64,000 bases of DNA, taken from contig OZ012685.1 of assembly GCA_963942565.1 (NCBI GenBank), forward strand, positions 56,033,058-56,097,057, given 5' to 3'. The translations under genes were made by a program, and so were the position numbers. Below the pieces are notes generated by a model, which did no database searches, had not been told where the DNA came from, and was given only the letters and a program-made list of their open reading frames with translations. Each line of letters begins with the position of its first letter. Positions within the stretch are counted from its first letter, which is position 1. The stretch comes from Maea johnstoni. Lineage: Eukaryota; Annelida; Polychaeta; Spionida; Magelonidae. This document shows positions 21,371 to 34,618 of the stretch, one piece after another.

Positions 21371-21739
21371 TTACACCACATTCGTGTCTGCTGCTGCTGC
21401 TTTCCTGGCCTGCACCAGCACCTTCTCCTTCTTGGGTTCGGGCTGCTGCTCGTCAGGCAGCTTGAAGGAGCCGGCAGCACCGGTACCCTTGGTCTGCTCA
21501 AGAGCACCCTTCTCGACGGCAGCCTTCAGGAAGCGACGGATGAAAGGAGCGATTCTATCCATGTCCACCTTGTAGTTGCCAGCCACATACTTCTTGATGG
21601 CGGCCAGGGATGATCCCTTGCGATCCTTCAAGGCAGCGATGGCAGCGGTGACCATTTCTGCGACTGGTGGGTGGGCAGGAGCCACCTTGGGTTTCTTGGG
21701 GGCAGCCTTCTTGGCAGGTGCGGCAGCAGCGTCGGACAT
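21371..21739 (-). CDS. H1: Linker histone H1, tailless frame, unit 7
   Basis: 122 aa, identical protein to unit 1. Confidence 0.74.
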   Translation of the reverse strand: MSDAAAAPAKKAAPKKPKVAPAHPPVAEMVTAAIAALKDRKGSSLAAIKKYVAGNYKVDMDRIAPFIRRFLKAAVEKGALEQTKGTGAAGSFKLPDEQQPEPKKEKVLVQARKAAAADTNVV

Positions 21740-23159
21740 GATGATTTGAGATGTGCTGAGAGAAGTAAGAAATTTCCAACTGGATAGAAAAGCTCAGTTT
21801 GACGGATGCAATAGATCCAGGACGCGCGGACCTCAGAGTTGAGTCGGCGTTATAGCAGTCAGGCAGCCAAGCGCACGGTGCAAATAAGTGCTCAAGCATT
21901 TTTGCTACTTGGCTTGACAAAACTATCGATTTCTGACATTTTACATAATAGTTATCATCATAGTTGTAGCAATAATACTAATGTTCATGAAAATAATGCC
22001 AAAATACTACAAATAATAAATAAAAAATAAAAATGATGATAGCGATAGAAAATATCAATGATAATGACATAGGAAATACTGCAATAAATGCAAGTCGGCT
22101 CGAATCCACTTTCAGCGTTTGTGATATTTGTTCTGCTCTACTGCGAATGACATCCAAGGTGCTTGGCGATGCTTAGCGACGGGGAAAAGAGCAGTAGTTT
22201 GTGTGGAGGTGCAAATGAAGAGCGAAGGAGCGTCGCTCGCATCAAAGGGCCTTAGCACGACGCGTTGGCGAGGCAACGGATGTGTGCCGGCGAGTAGTAC
22301 CATTGCAAAGTGCAGAGTGAAAACTGGGCCTACGGATGCCGTGTTTGGGTTGATCCTGCTCGTGGTGCGAGCAGGTGGTCAGCACTGCATTCGTGGAGCC
22401 ACTGCAAGACGTATTTCTCTCCGGCCAGGCGCAAAACCGTTGACCGACATCGCGGGCGTATGAATACCAACCGAGGCTGCGAGTGATCGAGGTCATGGTG
22501 CGATAGAGCCCGTCGCCGGCGTTCCGCGCTGGAGCCACTGCTGCGGGTGGTTCTATCCAGCAAAGCATGCCCAAACTTTCGACCGACATCTCAGAGGAAG
22601 CTTATTTATCCGAAAATAGGGGTATTTCGACGTGCAACATTGGACATTTTGTCTGATTTTCCAAAGTTGACCCATTCGTACCGGGAGTGGAGACATCTCT
22701 CTGCACACATTGATATTCGTCAGAGGAGCATCTGGATGGAACAACGAGGGATTTGAACGTCGCGACTCGAGGAAAGCCAATATTTTAAAAAGGTGCTTGC
22801 ACAGATCACCTGATTGTAAATTTTGTAACGGCAGTTCGCTCTATGGAGGCTTTTGGGGTCATTTTTTCTTTTTGAAAAACATGCATAGTGTTTTCAAACG
22901 GAGCCCTCTTTTCACATTCATTGTGGACCGGGGACCATCAACGAATTCTTGAAGTCGGAGATCACTACAGAGAGGGAAGGGCATCACAATTTTTCCAAAT
23001 TTCTGCTCCAATCAAAGTTTCTGGCAATTCTATCGGATTTTTTATTTTTGAAAATGAGAAAAAGCGCATTTTTTCAAAATCAAGTTTCCATCACTTTATC
23101 AGAAAGATAAAATCCGTCTGCGTGCAAGCCCACGTGAGATTCTGAGATATTTGGTCCTT

Positions 23160-23417
23160 TACTCTGCTCGGTGATGGCCTATACAGTCAACGTCGGCCTG
23201 TAGAGGAGGACGAGGATGTAGTCTTTCAAATATGTAAACATGTCAAAAAAATCAAAACAGTAATCCTAATGATGATAATATTGATAATAATGATGATGAT
23301 GATGATGTATATTACTCTGCACGGTGGTGGCCTATACAGTCAAAGTCGGTCTGCATAGGAGGACGAGGGGGTTGGCTTTCAGATATGCAACGTCAAAAAA
23401 TTAAAGCACTACTACTG

Positions 23418-23486
<69 letters not shown>

Positions 23487-23592
23487 TGCACGGTGATGGC
23501 CTATACAGTCAAAGTCGGTCTGCATAGGAGGACGAGGGTGTTGGCTTTCAAATATGCAACGTCAAAAAATTAAAGCACTACTACTGCTACTG

Positions 23593-23669
<77 letters not shown>

Positions 23670-23780
23670 GATGATGACGATGACGTATCTTACTCTGCAC
23701 AGTGATGGCCTATACAGTCAAAGTCGGTCTACATACGAGGACGAGGGTGTTGGCTTTCAAATATGCAAACATGTCAAAAA
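23160..23780. repeat. Minisatellite, unit 8
   Basis: Four modules, B-type with two CTA triplets fewer before the last module. Confidence 0.9.
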
Positions 23781-24173
23781 AAATAAAAACAATGATAGTA
23801 ATAATAATGATAATAATGATGATGATACGATAGAAATAACAGTTATTATGATAATAGCATGGAAGATAATCCAAAAAATGCAACTTTGCTACGATGCTTC
23901 AGTGTTTCTGATATTTGATCTTCTAGCACCTCATCTACTGAAATCGAGTTCGACCGTACTGTACGGTGCTGCCACGCTGCGACGAGCAAAGGAACTAAAC
24001 CAAGAGGACAAAATCAAGTGATCTATCGAGTCGGACCATCTACATCGAGTTTAAGATTAAAACCCTCATGACTTTTATTGAAATAGTTCCTAATTTTTTC
24101 ATTTGTCTCGATAAGGTGAGGTAGTTTAATTCGTTTTAGGTTAGTTTCTTATCAGTAAACTATCGCATGTCAG

Positions 24174-24218
24174 GTAAAAGCTCTTTTCGGAGGATTGGGG
24201 TGGCCCTGATAAGCGGCC
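24174..24218 (-). terminator. Histone 3' processing signal, unit 8
   Basis: Stem-loop at 24202-24218, unchanged. Confidence 0.83.
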
Positions 24219-24262
24219 TTTGGGTGAATGTGGATGAAGATCCACAGGTGTAAGCAGGCCGC

Positions 24263-24664
24263 TCAATTCTTGGCAGGCCTCTTAGCCTTGGCTGCCTTCT
24301 CGGGACTTTTCTTGGCTGCTGCCTTGGGTTTCTTGGCGACAGTCTTCTTAGGCTTGGCGGCTGGTTTCTTGGCAGATGCGGCCTTGGGCTTCTTAGCAGC
24401 CTTCTTGGGAGTCTTCTTGACAGCAGCTTTCTTGGCGGCTGGTTTCTTGGCAGCCTTCTTGGGGGTCTTGGGCTTTTTGGCAACAGCCTTGGGTTTCTTG
24501 GCCACCTTCTCCTTCTTGGGTTTGGGCTGCTCGCCCAGCTTGAAGGAGCCGGCAGCACCGGTAGCCTTGGTCTGCTTGAGAGCACCCTTCTCGACGGCAG
24601 CCTTCAGGAAGCGACGGATGAAAGGAGCGATTCTCTCCACGTCCACCTTGTAGTTGCCAGCCAC
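24263..24664 (-). CDS. H1: Histone H1 C-terminal frame, unit 8
   Basis: 133 codons, same protein as unit 2; no ATG. Confidence 0.6.
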   Translation of the reverse strand: MAGNYKVDVERIAPFIRRFLKAAVEKGALKQTKATGAAGSFKLGEQPKPKKEKVAKKPKAVAKKPKTPKKAAKKPAAKKAAVKKTPKKAAKKPKAASAKKPAAKPKKTVAKKPKAAAKKSPEKAAKAKRPAKN

Positions 24665-24699
24665 ATACTTCTCGACGGCAGCCTTGGGAGGAGCCTCCT

Positions 24700-25068
24700 T
24701 TACACCACATTCGTGTCTGCTGCTGCTGCTTTCCTGGCCAGCACCAGCACCTTCTTCTTCTTGGGTTCGGGCTGCTGCTCGTCAGGCAGCTTGAAGGAGC
24801 CGGCAGCACCGGTACCCTTGGTCTGCTCAAGAGCACCCTTCTCGACGGCAGCCTTCAGGAAGCGACGGATGAAAGGAGCGATTCTATCCATGTCCACCTT
24901 GTAGTTGCCAGCCACATACTTCTTGATGGCGGCCAGGGATGATCCCTTGCGATCCTTCAAGGCAGCGATGGCAGCGGTGACCATTTCTGCGACTGGTGGG
25001 TGGGCAGGAGCCACCTTGGGTTTCTTGGGGGCAGCCTTCTTGGCAGGTGCGGCAGCAGCGTCGGACAT
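24700..25068 (-). CDS. H1: Linker histone H1, tailless frame, unit 8
   Basis: 122 aa. Two B' changes lie beyond the globular domain: E105K (PKKKKV) and Q110L (VLVLARK). The globular domain is the same as unit 1. Confidence 0.74.
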   Translation of the reverse strand: MSDAAAAPAKKAAPKKPKVAPAHPPVAEMVTAAIAALKDRKGSSLAAIKKYVAGNYKVDMDRIAPFIRRFLKAAVEKGALEQTKGTGAAGSFKLPDEQQPEPKKKKVLVLARKAAAADTNVV

Positions 25069-26488
25069 GATGATTTGAGATGTGCTGAGAGAAGTAAGAA
25101 ATTTCCAACTGGATAGAAAAGCTCAGTTTGACGGATGCAATAGATCCAGGACGCGCGGACCTCAGAGTTGAGTCGGCGTTATAGCAGTCAGGCAGCCAAG
25201 CGCACGGTGCAAATAAGTGCTCAAGCATTTTTGCTACTTGGCTTGACAAAACTATCGATTTCTGACATTTTACATAATAGTTATCATCATAGTTGTAGCA
25301 ATAATACTAATGTTCATGAAAATAATGCCAAAATACTACAAATAATAAATAAAAAATAAAAATGATGATAGCGATAGAAAATATCAATGATAATGACATA
25401 GGAAATACTGCAATAAATGCAAGTCGGCTCGAATCCACTTTCAGCGTTTGTGATATTTGTTCTGCTCTACTGCGAATGACATCCAAGGTGCTTGGCGATG
25501 CTTAGCGACGGGGAAAAGAGCAGTAGTTTGTGTGGAGGTGCAAATGAAGAGCGAAGGAGCGTCGCTCGCATCAAAGGGCCTTAGCACGACGCGTTGGCGA
25601 GGCAACGGATGTGTGCCGGCGAGTAGTACCATTGCAAAGTGCAGAGTGAAAACTGGGCCTACGGATGCCGTGTTTGGGTTGATCCTGCTCATGGTGCGAG
25701 CAGGTGGTCAGCACTGCATTCGTGGAGCCACTGCAAGACGTATTTCTCTCCGGCCAGGCGCAAAACCGTTGACCGACATCGCGGGCGTATGAATACCAAC
25801 CGAGGCTGCGAGTGATCGAGGTCATGGTGCGATAGAGCCCGTCGCCGGCGTTCCGCGCTGGAGCCACTGCTGCGGGTGGTTCTATCCAGCAAAGCATGCC
25901 CAAACTTTCGACCGACATCTCAGAGGAAGCTTATTTATCCGAAAATAGGGGTATTTCGACGTGCAACATTGGACATTTTGTCTGATTTTCCAAAGTTGAC
26001 CCATTCGTACCGGGAGTGGAGACATCTCTCTGCACACATTGATATTCGTCAGAGGAGCATCTGGATGGAACAACGAGGGATTTGAACGTCGCGACTCGAG
26101 GAAAGCCAATATTTTAAAAAGGTGCTTGCACAGATCACCTGATTGTAAATTTTGTAACGGCAGTTCGCTCTATGGAGGCTTTTGGGGTCATTTTTTCTTT
26201 TTGAAAAACATGCATAGTGTTTTCAAACGGAGCCCTCTTTTCACATTCATTGTGGACCGGGGACCATCAACGAATTCTTGAAGTCGGAGATCACTACAGA
26301 GAGGGAAGGGCATCACAATTTTTCCAAATTTCTGCTCCAATCAAAGTTTCTGGCAATTCTATCGGATTTTTTATTTTTGAAAATGAGAAAAAGCGCATTT
26401 TTTCAAAATCAAGTTTCCATCACTTTATCAGAAAGATAAAATCCGTCTGCGTGCAAGCCCACGTGAGATTCTGAGATATTTGGTCCTT

Positions 26489-26598
26489 TACTCTGCTCGG
26501 TGATGGCCTATACAGTCAACGTCGGCCTGTAGAGGAGGACGAGGGTGTTGGCTTTCAAATATGCAACGTCAAAAAATTAAAGCACTACTACTGCTACA

Positions 26599-26659
<61 letters not shown>

Positions 26660-26748
26660 TGCACGGTGATGGCCTATACAGTCAAAGTCGGTCTGCATAG
26701 GAGGATGAGGGTGTTGGCTTTCAAATATGCAACGTCAAAAAATTAAAG

Positions 26749-26822
<74 letters not shown>

Positions 26823-26911
26823 TGCACGGTGATGGCCTATACAGTCAAAGTCGGTCTGCATAGGAGGACGAGGGTGTTGACTTTCAAATATGCAACGTCA
26901 AAAAATTAAAG

Positions 26912-26975
<64 letters not shown>

Positions 26976-27086
26976 GATGATGACGATGACGTATCTTACT
27001 CTGCACGGTGATGGCCTATACAGTCAAAGTCGGTCTACATACGAGGACGAGGGTGTTGGCTTTCAAATATGCAAACATGTCAAAAA
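26489..27086. repeat. Minisatellite, unit 9
   Basis: Four modules, the first being the module 1/2 fusion. Tract lengths differ from unit 4 by whole triplets. Confidence 0.9.
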
Positions 27087-27474
27087 TAAATAAAAACAAT
27101 GATAGTAATAATAATGATAATAATGATGATACGATAGAAATAATAGTTTTTATGATAATAGCATGGAAAATAATCCAAAAAATGCAACTTTGCTACGATG
27201 CTTCAGCGTTTCTGATATTTGATCTTCTAGCACCTCATCTACTGAAATCGAGTTCGACGGTACTGGACGGTGCTGCCATGCTGCGACGAGCAAAGGAACT
27301 AAACCAAGACAAAATCAAGTGTTCTATCGAGTCGGACCATCTACATCGAGTTTAAGATTAAAACCCTCATGACTTTTATCGAAATAGTTCCTAAATTTTT
27401 CATTTGTCTCGATAAGGTGAGGTAGTTTAATTCGTTTTAGGTTAGTTTCTTATCAGTAAACTATCGCATGTCAG

Positions 27475-27519
27475 GTAAAAGCTCTTTTCGGAGGATTGGG
27501 GTGGCCCTGATAAGCGGCC
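27475..27519 (-). terminator. Histone 3' processing signal, unit 9
   Basis: Stem-loop at 27503-27519, unchanged. Confidence 0.8.
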
Positions 27520-27563
27520 TTTGGGTGAATGTGGATGAAGATCCACAGGTGTAAGCAGGCCGC

Positions 27564-27959
27564 TCAATTCTTGGCAGGCCTCTTAGCCTTGGCTGCCTTC
27601 TTGGGACCTTTCTTGGCTGCTGCCTTGGGTTTCTTGGCGACAGTCTTCTTAGGCTTGGCGACTTTCTTGGCAGATGCAGCCTTGGGCTTCTCAGCAGCCT
27701 TCTTGGGAGTCTTCTGGACAGCTTTCTTGGCGGCTGGTTTCTTGGCAGCCTTCTTAGGGGTCTTGGGCTTTTTGGCAACAGCCTTGGGTTTCTTGGCCAC
27801 CTTCTCCTTCTTGGGTTTGGGCTGCTCGCCCAGCTTGAAGGAGCCGGCAGCACCGGTACCCTTGGTCTGCTTGAGAGCACCCTTCTCGACGGCAGCCTTC
27901 AGGAAGCGACGGATGAAAGGAGCGATTCTCTCCATGTCCACCTTGTAGTTGCCAGCCAC
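27564..27959 (-). pseudogene. H1: Histone H1 C-terminal frame, unit 9
   Basis: 131 codons, same D-type tail as unit 4; no ATG and a broken upstream frame. Confidence 0.6.
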
Positions 27960-27994
27960 GTACTTCTCGACGGCAGCCTTGGGAGGAGCCTCCT

Positions 27995-28367
27995 TTACAC
28001 CACATTCGTGTCTGCTGCTGCTGCTGCTGCTTTCCTGGCCAGCACCAGCACCTTCTCCTTCTTGGGTTCGGGCTGCTCGTCAGGCAGCTTGAAGGAGCCA
28101 GCAGCACCGCTAGCCTTGGTCTGCGTGAGAGCAGCCTTCTCGACGGCAGCCTTCAGGAAGCGACGGATGAAAGGAGCGATTCTATCCACGTCCACCTTGT
28201 AGTTGCCAGCCACATACTTCTTGATGGCGGCCAGAGATGATCCCTTGCGATCCTTCAAGGCAGCGATGGCAGCGGTGACCATTTCTGCGACTGGTGGGTG
28301 GGCAGGAGCCACCTTGGGTTTCTTGGGAGCAGACTTCTTGGCAGGTGCGGCAGCAGGCGTCGGACAC
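27995..28367 (-). pseudogene. H1: Histone H1 N-terminal frame with lost start, unit 9
   Basis: Same ATG-to-GTG change (at 28367) and 1-bp insertion as unit 4. The tail keeps two codons (VLVLARK) that unit 4 lacks. Confidence 0.78.
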
Positions 28368-29669
28368 GATGATTTGAGATGTGCTGAGAGAAGTAAGAAA
28401 TTTCCAACTGGATAGAAAAGCTCAGTTTGACGGATGCAATAGATCCAGGACGCGCGGACCTCAGAGTTGAGTCGGCGTTATAGCAGTCAGGCAGCCGAGC
28501 GCACGGTGCAAATAAGTGCTCAAGCATTTTTGCAACTTGGCATCACAAAACTACCGATTTCTGGCATTTTTCATAATAGTTATCATCATAGTTGTAGCAA
28601 TAATACTAATGTTCATGAAAATAATGACAAAATACTACAAATAATAGATAAACAAAAAAAATGATAATAGTGATAGAAAATATCAATGATAATGACATAG
28701 GAAATACTGCAATAAATGCAAGTCGGCTCGAATCCACTTTCAGCGTTTGTGATATTATTTTTTTCTCTACTGCGAATGACATCCAAGATGCTTGGCGATG
28801 CTTAGCGATGGGGAAAAGAGCAGTTTGTGTGGAGGTGCAAATGATATAGAGCGAAAGAGCGTCGCTCGCACCAAAGGGCCTCAGCACGACGCGTTGGCGA
28901 GGCAACGGGTGTGTTCTGGCGAGTAGTACCTTTGCAAAGTGCAGAGTGAAAACTGGGCCTACGGATGCCGTGTTTGGGTTGATCCTGCTCGTGGTGCGAG
29001 CAGGTGGTCAGCACTGCATTCGTTGGGCCACTGCAAGACGTATTTCTCTCCGGCGAGGCGCAAAACCGTTGACCGACATCGCGGGCGTATGAATACCAAC
29101 CGAGGCTGCGAGTGATCGAGGTCATGGTGCGATAGAGCTCGTCGCCGGCGTTCCGCGCTGGAGCCACTGCTGCGGGTGGTTCTATCCAGCAAAGCATGCC
29201 CAAACTTTCGACCGACATCTCAGAGGAAGCTTATTTATCCGAAAATAGGGGTATTTCGACGTGCAACATTGGACATTTTGTCTGATTTTCCAAAGTTGAG
29301 CCATTCGTACCGGGAGTGGAGACATCTCTCTGCACACATTGATATTCGTCAGAGGAGCGTCTGGATTGAACAACGAGGGATTTGAAGGTTGCGGCTTGAG
29401 GAAAGCCAATATTTTAAAAAGGTGCTCGCACAGATCACCTGATTGTAAATTTTGTAAATTTTTGTCGGAGATCAATACAGAGAGGGAAGGGCATCACAAT
29501 TTTTCCAAATTTCTGCTCCAATCAAAGTTTATGGCAATTCTATCGGATATTTTATTGTTGCAAATGAGAAAAAGCGCATTTTTTCAAAATCAAGTTTCCA
29601 TCACTTTATCAGAAAGATAAAATCCGTCTGCGTGCAAGCCCACGTGAGATTCTGAGATATTCGGTCCTT

Positions 29670-29932
29670 TACTCTGCTCGGTGATGGCCTATACAGTCAA
29701 CGTCGGCCTGTAGAGGAGGACGAGGATGTAGTCTTTCAAATATGTAAACATGTCAAAAAAATCAAAACAGTAATCCTAATGATGATAATATTGATAATAA
29801 TGATGATGATGATGATGTATATTACTCTGCACGGTGGTGGCCTATACAGTCAAAGTCGGTCTGCATAGGAGGACGAGGGTGTCGGCTTTCAAATATGCAA
29901 CGTCAAAAAATTAAAGCACTACTACTGCTACA

Positions 29933-29993
<61 letters not shown>

Positions 29994-30093
29994 TGCACGG
30001 TGATGGCCTATACAGTCAAAGTCGGTCTGCATAGGAGGACGAGGGTGTTGGCTTTCAAATATGCAAAGTCAAAAAATTAAAGCACTACTACTG

Positions 30094-30165
<72 letters not shown>

Positions 30166-30265
30166 TGCACGGTGATGGCCTATACAGTCAAAGTCGGTCT
30201 GCATAGGAGGACGAGGGTGTTGGCTCTCAAATATGCAAAGTCAAAAAATTAAAGCACTACTACTG

Positions 30266-30357
<92 letters not shown>

Positions 30358-30484
30358 GATGATGATGACGACGATGACGTATCTTACTCTGCACGGTGAT
30401 GGCCTATACAGTCAAAGTCGGTCTACATACGAGGACGAGGGTGTTGGCTTTCAAATATGCAAACATGTCAAAAAAAACAAAAAA
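29670..30484. repeat. Minisatellite, unit 10
   Basis: Five modules near 29670, 29823, 29989, 30161 and 30385, ending in a GTCAAAAAAAACAAAAAAAC run specific to E. Confidence 0.9.
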
Positions 30485-30863
30485 ACAACGATAGTAATAA
30501 TAATGATAATAATGATGATACGATAGAAATAATAGTTTTTATGATAATAGCATGGAAAATAATCCAAAAAATGCAACTTTGCTACGATGCTTCAGCGTTT
30601 CTGATATTTGATCTTCTAGCACCTCATCTACTGAAATCGAGTTCGACGGTACTGGACGGTGCTGCCACGCTGCGACGAGCAAAGGAACTAAACCAAGACA
30701 AAATCAAGTGTTCTATCGAGTCGGACCATCTACATCGAGGTTAAGATTAAAACCCTCATGACTTTTATTGAAATAGTTCCTATTTTTTTCATTTGTCTCG
30801 ATAAGGTGAGGTAGTTTAATTCGTTTTAGGTTAGTTTCTTATCAGTAAACTATCGCATGTCAG

Positions 30864-30908
30864 GTAAAAGCTCTTTTCGGAGGATTGGGGTGGCCCTGAT
30901 AAGCGGCC
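30864..30908 (-). terminator. Histone 3' processing signal, unit 10
   Basis: Stem-loop at 30892-30908, unchanged. Confidence 0.8.
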
Positions 30909-30952
30909 TTTGGGTGAATGTGGATGAAGATCCACAGGTGTAAGCAGGCCGC

Positions 30953-31351
30953 TCACTTCTTGGCAGGCTTCTTAGCCTTGGCTGCCTTCTTGGGACTTTT
31001 CTTGGCTGCTGCCTTGGGTTTCTTGGCGACAGTCTTCTTAGGCTTGGCGGCTGGTTTCTTGGCAGATGCAGCCTTGGGCTTCTTAGCAGCCTTCTTGGGA
31101 GTCTTCTTGACAGCTTTCTTGGCGGCTGGTTTCTTGGCAGCCTTCTTAGGGGTCTTGGGCTTTTTGGCAACAGCCTTGGGTTTCTTGGCCACCTTCTCCT
31201 TCTTGGGTTTGGGCTGCTCGCCCAGCTTGAAGGAGCCGGCAGCACCGGTACCCTTGGTCTGCTTGAGAGCACCCTTCTCGACGGCAGCCTTCAGGAAGCG
31301 ACGGATGAAAGGAGCGATTCTCTCCATGTCCACCTTGTAGTTGCCAGCCAC
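30953..31351 (-). pseudogene. H1: Histone H1 C-terminal frame, unit 10
   Basis: 132 codons. The tail is the most canonical in the window: three S/TPKK motifs (the third is KSPKK) and a KKPAKK end where all other types read KRPAKN. The frame upstream is the broken D-type, so expression as H1 is unlikely. Confidence 0.6.
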
Positions 31352-31386
31352 GTACTTCTCGACGGCAGCCTTGGGAGGAGCCTCCT

Positions 31387-31753
31387 TTACACCACATTCG
31401 TGTCTGCTGCTGCTGCTGCTGCTTTCCTGGCCAGCACCTTCTCCTTCTTGGGTTCGGGCTGCTCGTCAGGCAGCTTGAAGGAGCCAGCAGCACCGCTAGC
31501 CTTGGTCTGCGTGAGAGCAGCCTTCTCGACGGCAGCCTTCAGGAAGCGACGGATGAAAGGAGCGATTCTATCCACGTCCACCTTGTAGTTGCCAGCCACA
31601 TACTTCTTGATGGCGGCCAGAGATGATCCCTTGCGATCCTTCAAGGCAGCGATGGCAGCGGTGACCATTTCTGCGACTGGTGGGTGGGCAGGAGCCACCT
31701 TGGGTTTCTTGGGAGCAGACTTCTTGGCAGGTGCGGCAGCAGGCGTCGGACAC
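31387..31753 (-). pseudogene. H1: Histone H1 N-terminal frame with lost start, unit 10
   Basis: Same start loss and 1-bp insertion as unit 4, and the same short end (KVLARK). Its association with the E tail implies exchange between D and E units within the gene. Confidence 0.78.
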
Positions 31754-33056
31754 GATGATTTGAGATGTGCTGAGAGAAGTAAGAAATTTCCAACTGGATA
31801 GAAAAGCTCAGTTTGACGGATGCAATAGATCCAGGACGCGCGGACCTCAGAGTTGAGTCGGCGTTATAGCAGTCAGGCAGCCGAGCGCACGGTGCAAATA
31901 AGTGCTCAAGCATTTTTGCAACTTGGCATCACAAAACTACCGATTTCTGGCATTTTTCATAATAGTTATCATCATAGTTGTAGCAATAATACTAATGTTC
32001 ATGAAAATAATGACAAAATACTACAAATAATAGATAAACAAAAAAAATGATAATAGTGATAGAAAATATCAATGATAATGACATAGGAAATACTGCAATA
32101 AATGCAAGTCGGCTCGAATCCACTTTCAGCGTTTGTGATATTATTTTTTTCTCTACTGCGAATGACATCCAAGATGCTTGGCGATGCTTAGCGATGGGGA
32201 AAAGAGCAGTTTGTGTGGAGGTGCAAATGATATAGAGCGAAAGAGCGTCGCTCGCACCAAAGGGCCTTAGCACGACGCGTTGGCGAGGCAACGGGTGTGT
32301 TAGGGCGAGTAGTACCTTTGCAAAGTGCAGAGTGAAAACTGGGCCTACGGATGCCGTGTTTGGGTTGATCCTGCTCGTGGTGCGAGCAGGTGGTCAGCAC
32401 TGCATTCGTTGGGCCACTGCAAGACGTATTTGTCTCCGGCCAGGCGCAAAACCGTTGACCGACATCGCGGGCGTATGAATACCAACCGAGGCTGCGAGTG
32501 ATCGAGGTCACGGTGCGATAGAGCTCGTCGCCGGCGTTCCGCGCTGGAGCCACTGCTGCGGGTGGTTCTATCCAGCAAAGCATGCCCAAACTTTCGACCG
32601 GCATCTCAGAGGAAGCTTATTTATCCGAAAATAGGGGTATTTCGACGTGCAACATTGGACATTTTGTCTGATTTTCCAAAGTTGACCCATTCGTACCGGG
32701 AGTGGAGACATCTCTCTGCACACATTGATATTCGTCAGAGGAGCATCTGGATGGAACAACGAGGGATTTGAACGTTGCGACTCGAGGAAAGCCAATATTT
32801 TAAAAAGGTGCTCGCACAGATCACCTGATTGTAAATTTTGTAAATTTTTGTCGGAGATCAATACAGAGAGGGAAGGGCATCACAATTTTTCCAAATTTCT
32901 GCTCCAATCAAAGTTTATGGCAATTCTATCGGATATTTTATTGTTGAAAATGAGAAAAAAGCGCATCTTTTCAAAATCAAGTTTCCATCACTTTATCAGA
33001 AAGATAAAATCCGTCTGCGTGCAAGCCCACATGGGATTCTGAGATATTTGGTCCTT

Positions 33057-33318
33057 TACTCTGCTCGGTGATGGCCTATACAGTCAACGTCGGCCTGTAG
33101 AGGAGGACGAGGATGTTGTCTTTCAAATATGTAAACATGTCAAAAAATCAAAACAGTAATACTAATGATGATTATATTGATAATAATGATGATGATGATG
33201 ATGTATATTACTCTGCACGGTGGTGGCCTATACAGTCAAAGTCGGTCTGCATAGGAGGACGAGGGTGTTGGCTTTCAAATATGCAACGTCAAAAAATTAA
33301 AGCACTACTACTGCTACA

Positions 33319-33388
<70 letters not shown>

Positions 33389-33520
33389 TTACTCTGCACG
33401 GTGATGGCCTATACAGTCAAAGTCGGTCTGCATAGGAGGATGAGGGTGTTGGCTTTCAAATATGCAACGTCAAAAAATTAAAGCACTACTACTGCTACAA
33501 CTACTACTACTACTACTACA

Positions 33521-33596
<76 letters not shown>

Positions 33597-33707
33597 ATGA
33601 TGATGATGATGTATCAAAACTCTACACGGTGATGGCCTATACAGTCAAAGTCGGTCTACATACGAGGACGAGGGTGCTGGCTTTCAAATATGCAAACATG
33701 TCAAAAA
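33057..33707. repeat. Minisatellite, unit 11
   Basis: Four modules with C-type tract lengths (as unit 6). Confidence 0.9.
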
Positions 33708-34095
33708 TAAATAAAAACAATGATAGTAATAATAATGATAATAATGATGATACGATAGAAATAATAGTTTTTATGATAATAGCATGGAAAATAATCCAAA
33801 AAATGCAACTTTGCTACGATGCTTCAGCGTTTCTGATATTTGATCTTCTAGCACCTCATCTACTGAAATCGAGTTCGACGGTACTGGACGGTGCTGCCAC
33901 GCTGCGACGAGCAAAGGAACTAAACCAAGACAAAATCAAGTGTTCTATCGAGTCGGACCATCTACATCGAGTTTAAGATTAAAACCCTCATGACTTTTAT
34001 TGAAATAGTTCCTAATTTTTTCATTTGTCTCGATAAGGTGAGGTAGTTTAATTCGTTTTAGGTTAGTTTCTTATCAGTAAACTATCGCATGTCAG

Positions 34096-34140
34096 GTAAA
34101 AGCTCTTTTCGGAGGATTGGGGTGGCCCTGATAAGCGGCC
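34096..34140 (-). terminator. Histone 3' processing signal, unit 11
   Basis: Stem-loop at 34124-34140, unchanged. Confidence 0.83.
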
Positions 34141-34184
34141 TTTGGGTGAATGTGGATGAAGATCCACAGGTGTAAGCAGGCCGC

Positions 34185-34583
34185 TCAATTCTTGGCAGGC
34201 CTCTTAGCCTTGGCTGCCTTCTTGGGACCTTTCTTGGCTGCTGCCTTGGGTTTCTTGGCGACAGTCTTCTTAGGCTTGGCGGCTGGTTTCTTGGCAGATG
34301 CAGCCTTGGGCTCCTTAGCAGCCTTCTTGGGAGTCTTCTTGACAGCTTTCTTGGCGGCTGGTTTCTTGGCAGCCTTCTTAGGGGTCTTGGGCTTTTTGGC
34401 AACAACCTTGGGTTTCTTGGCCACCTTCTCCTTCTTGGGTTTGGGCTGCTCGCCCAGCTTGAAGGAGCCGGCAGCACCGGTAGCCTTGGTCTGCTTGAGA
34501 GCAGCCTTCTCGACGGCAGCCTTCAGGAAGCGACGGATGAAAGGAGCGATTCTATCCATGTCCACCTTGTAGTTGCCAGCCAC
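34185..34583 (-). CDS. H1: Histone H1 C-terminal frame, unit 11
   Basis: 132 codons, C-type as in units 5, 6 and 15; no ATG. Confidence 0.6.
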   Translation of the reverse strand: MAGNYKVDMDRIAPFIRRFLKAAVEKAALKQTKATGAAGSFKLGEQPKPKKEKVAKKPKVVAKKPKTPKKAAKKPAAKKAVKKTPKKAAKEPKAASAKKPAAKPKKTVAKKPKAAAKKGPKKAAKAKRPAKN

Positions 34584-34618
34584 ATACTTCTCGACGGCAG
34601 CCTTGGGAGGAGCCTCCT

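Larger units (their letters stand above)
19812..23159. repeat. Tandem unit 7 (type A, 3348 bp)
   Basis: Second unit of the pentamer, same length as unit 16 (+29,730 bp) and one CTA longer than unit 1. Confidence 0.95.
23160..26488. repeat. Tandem unit 8 (type B', 3329 bp)
   Basis: Like B but 6 bp shorter in the last CTA tract, with GTGGTGGCC in module 2 (GTGGAGGCC in B) and one base change in the spacer palindrome. Units 12 (+13,250) and 17 (+29,730) have the same length. Confidence 0.95.
26489..29669. repeat. Tandem unit 9 (type D, 3181 bp)
   Basis: D-type with fused first module and broken H1 start; same length as units 13 and 18. Confidence 0.95.
29670..33056. repeat. Tandem unit 10 (type E mosaic, 3387 bp)
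   Basis: Mosaic of three types: E-left minisatellite and H1 tail, D-type broken H1 N-terminal frame and promoter, and a C-type right spacer. The D-to-C switch lies between the D-specific CAAATGATATAGAGC and the first C base at about 32267. Last unit of the first pentamer; same length as unit 14. Confidence 0.93.
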
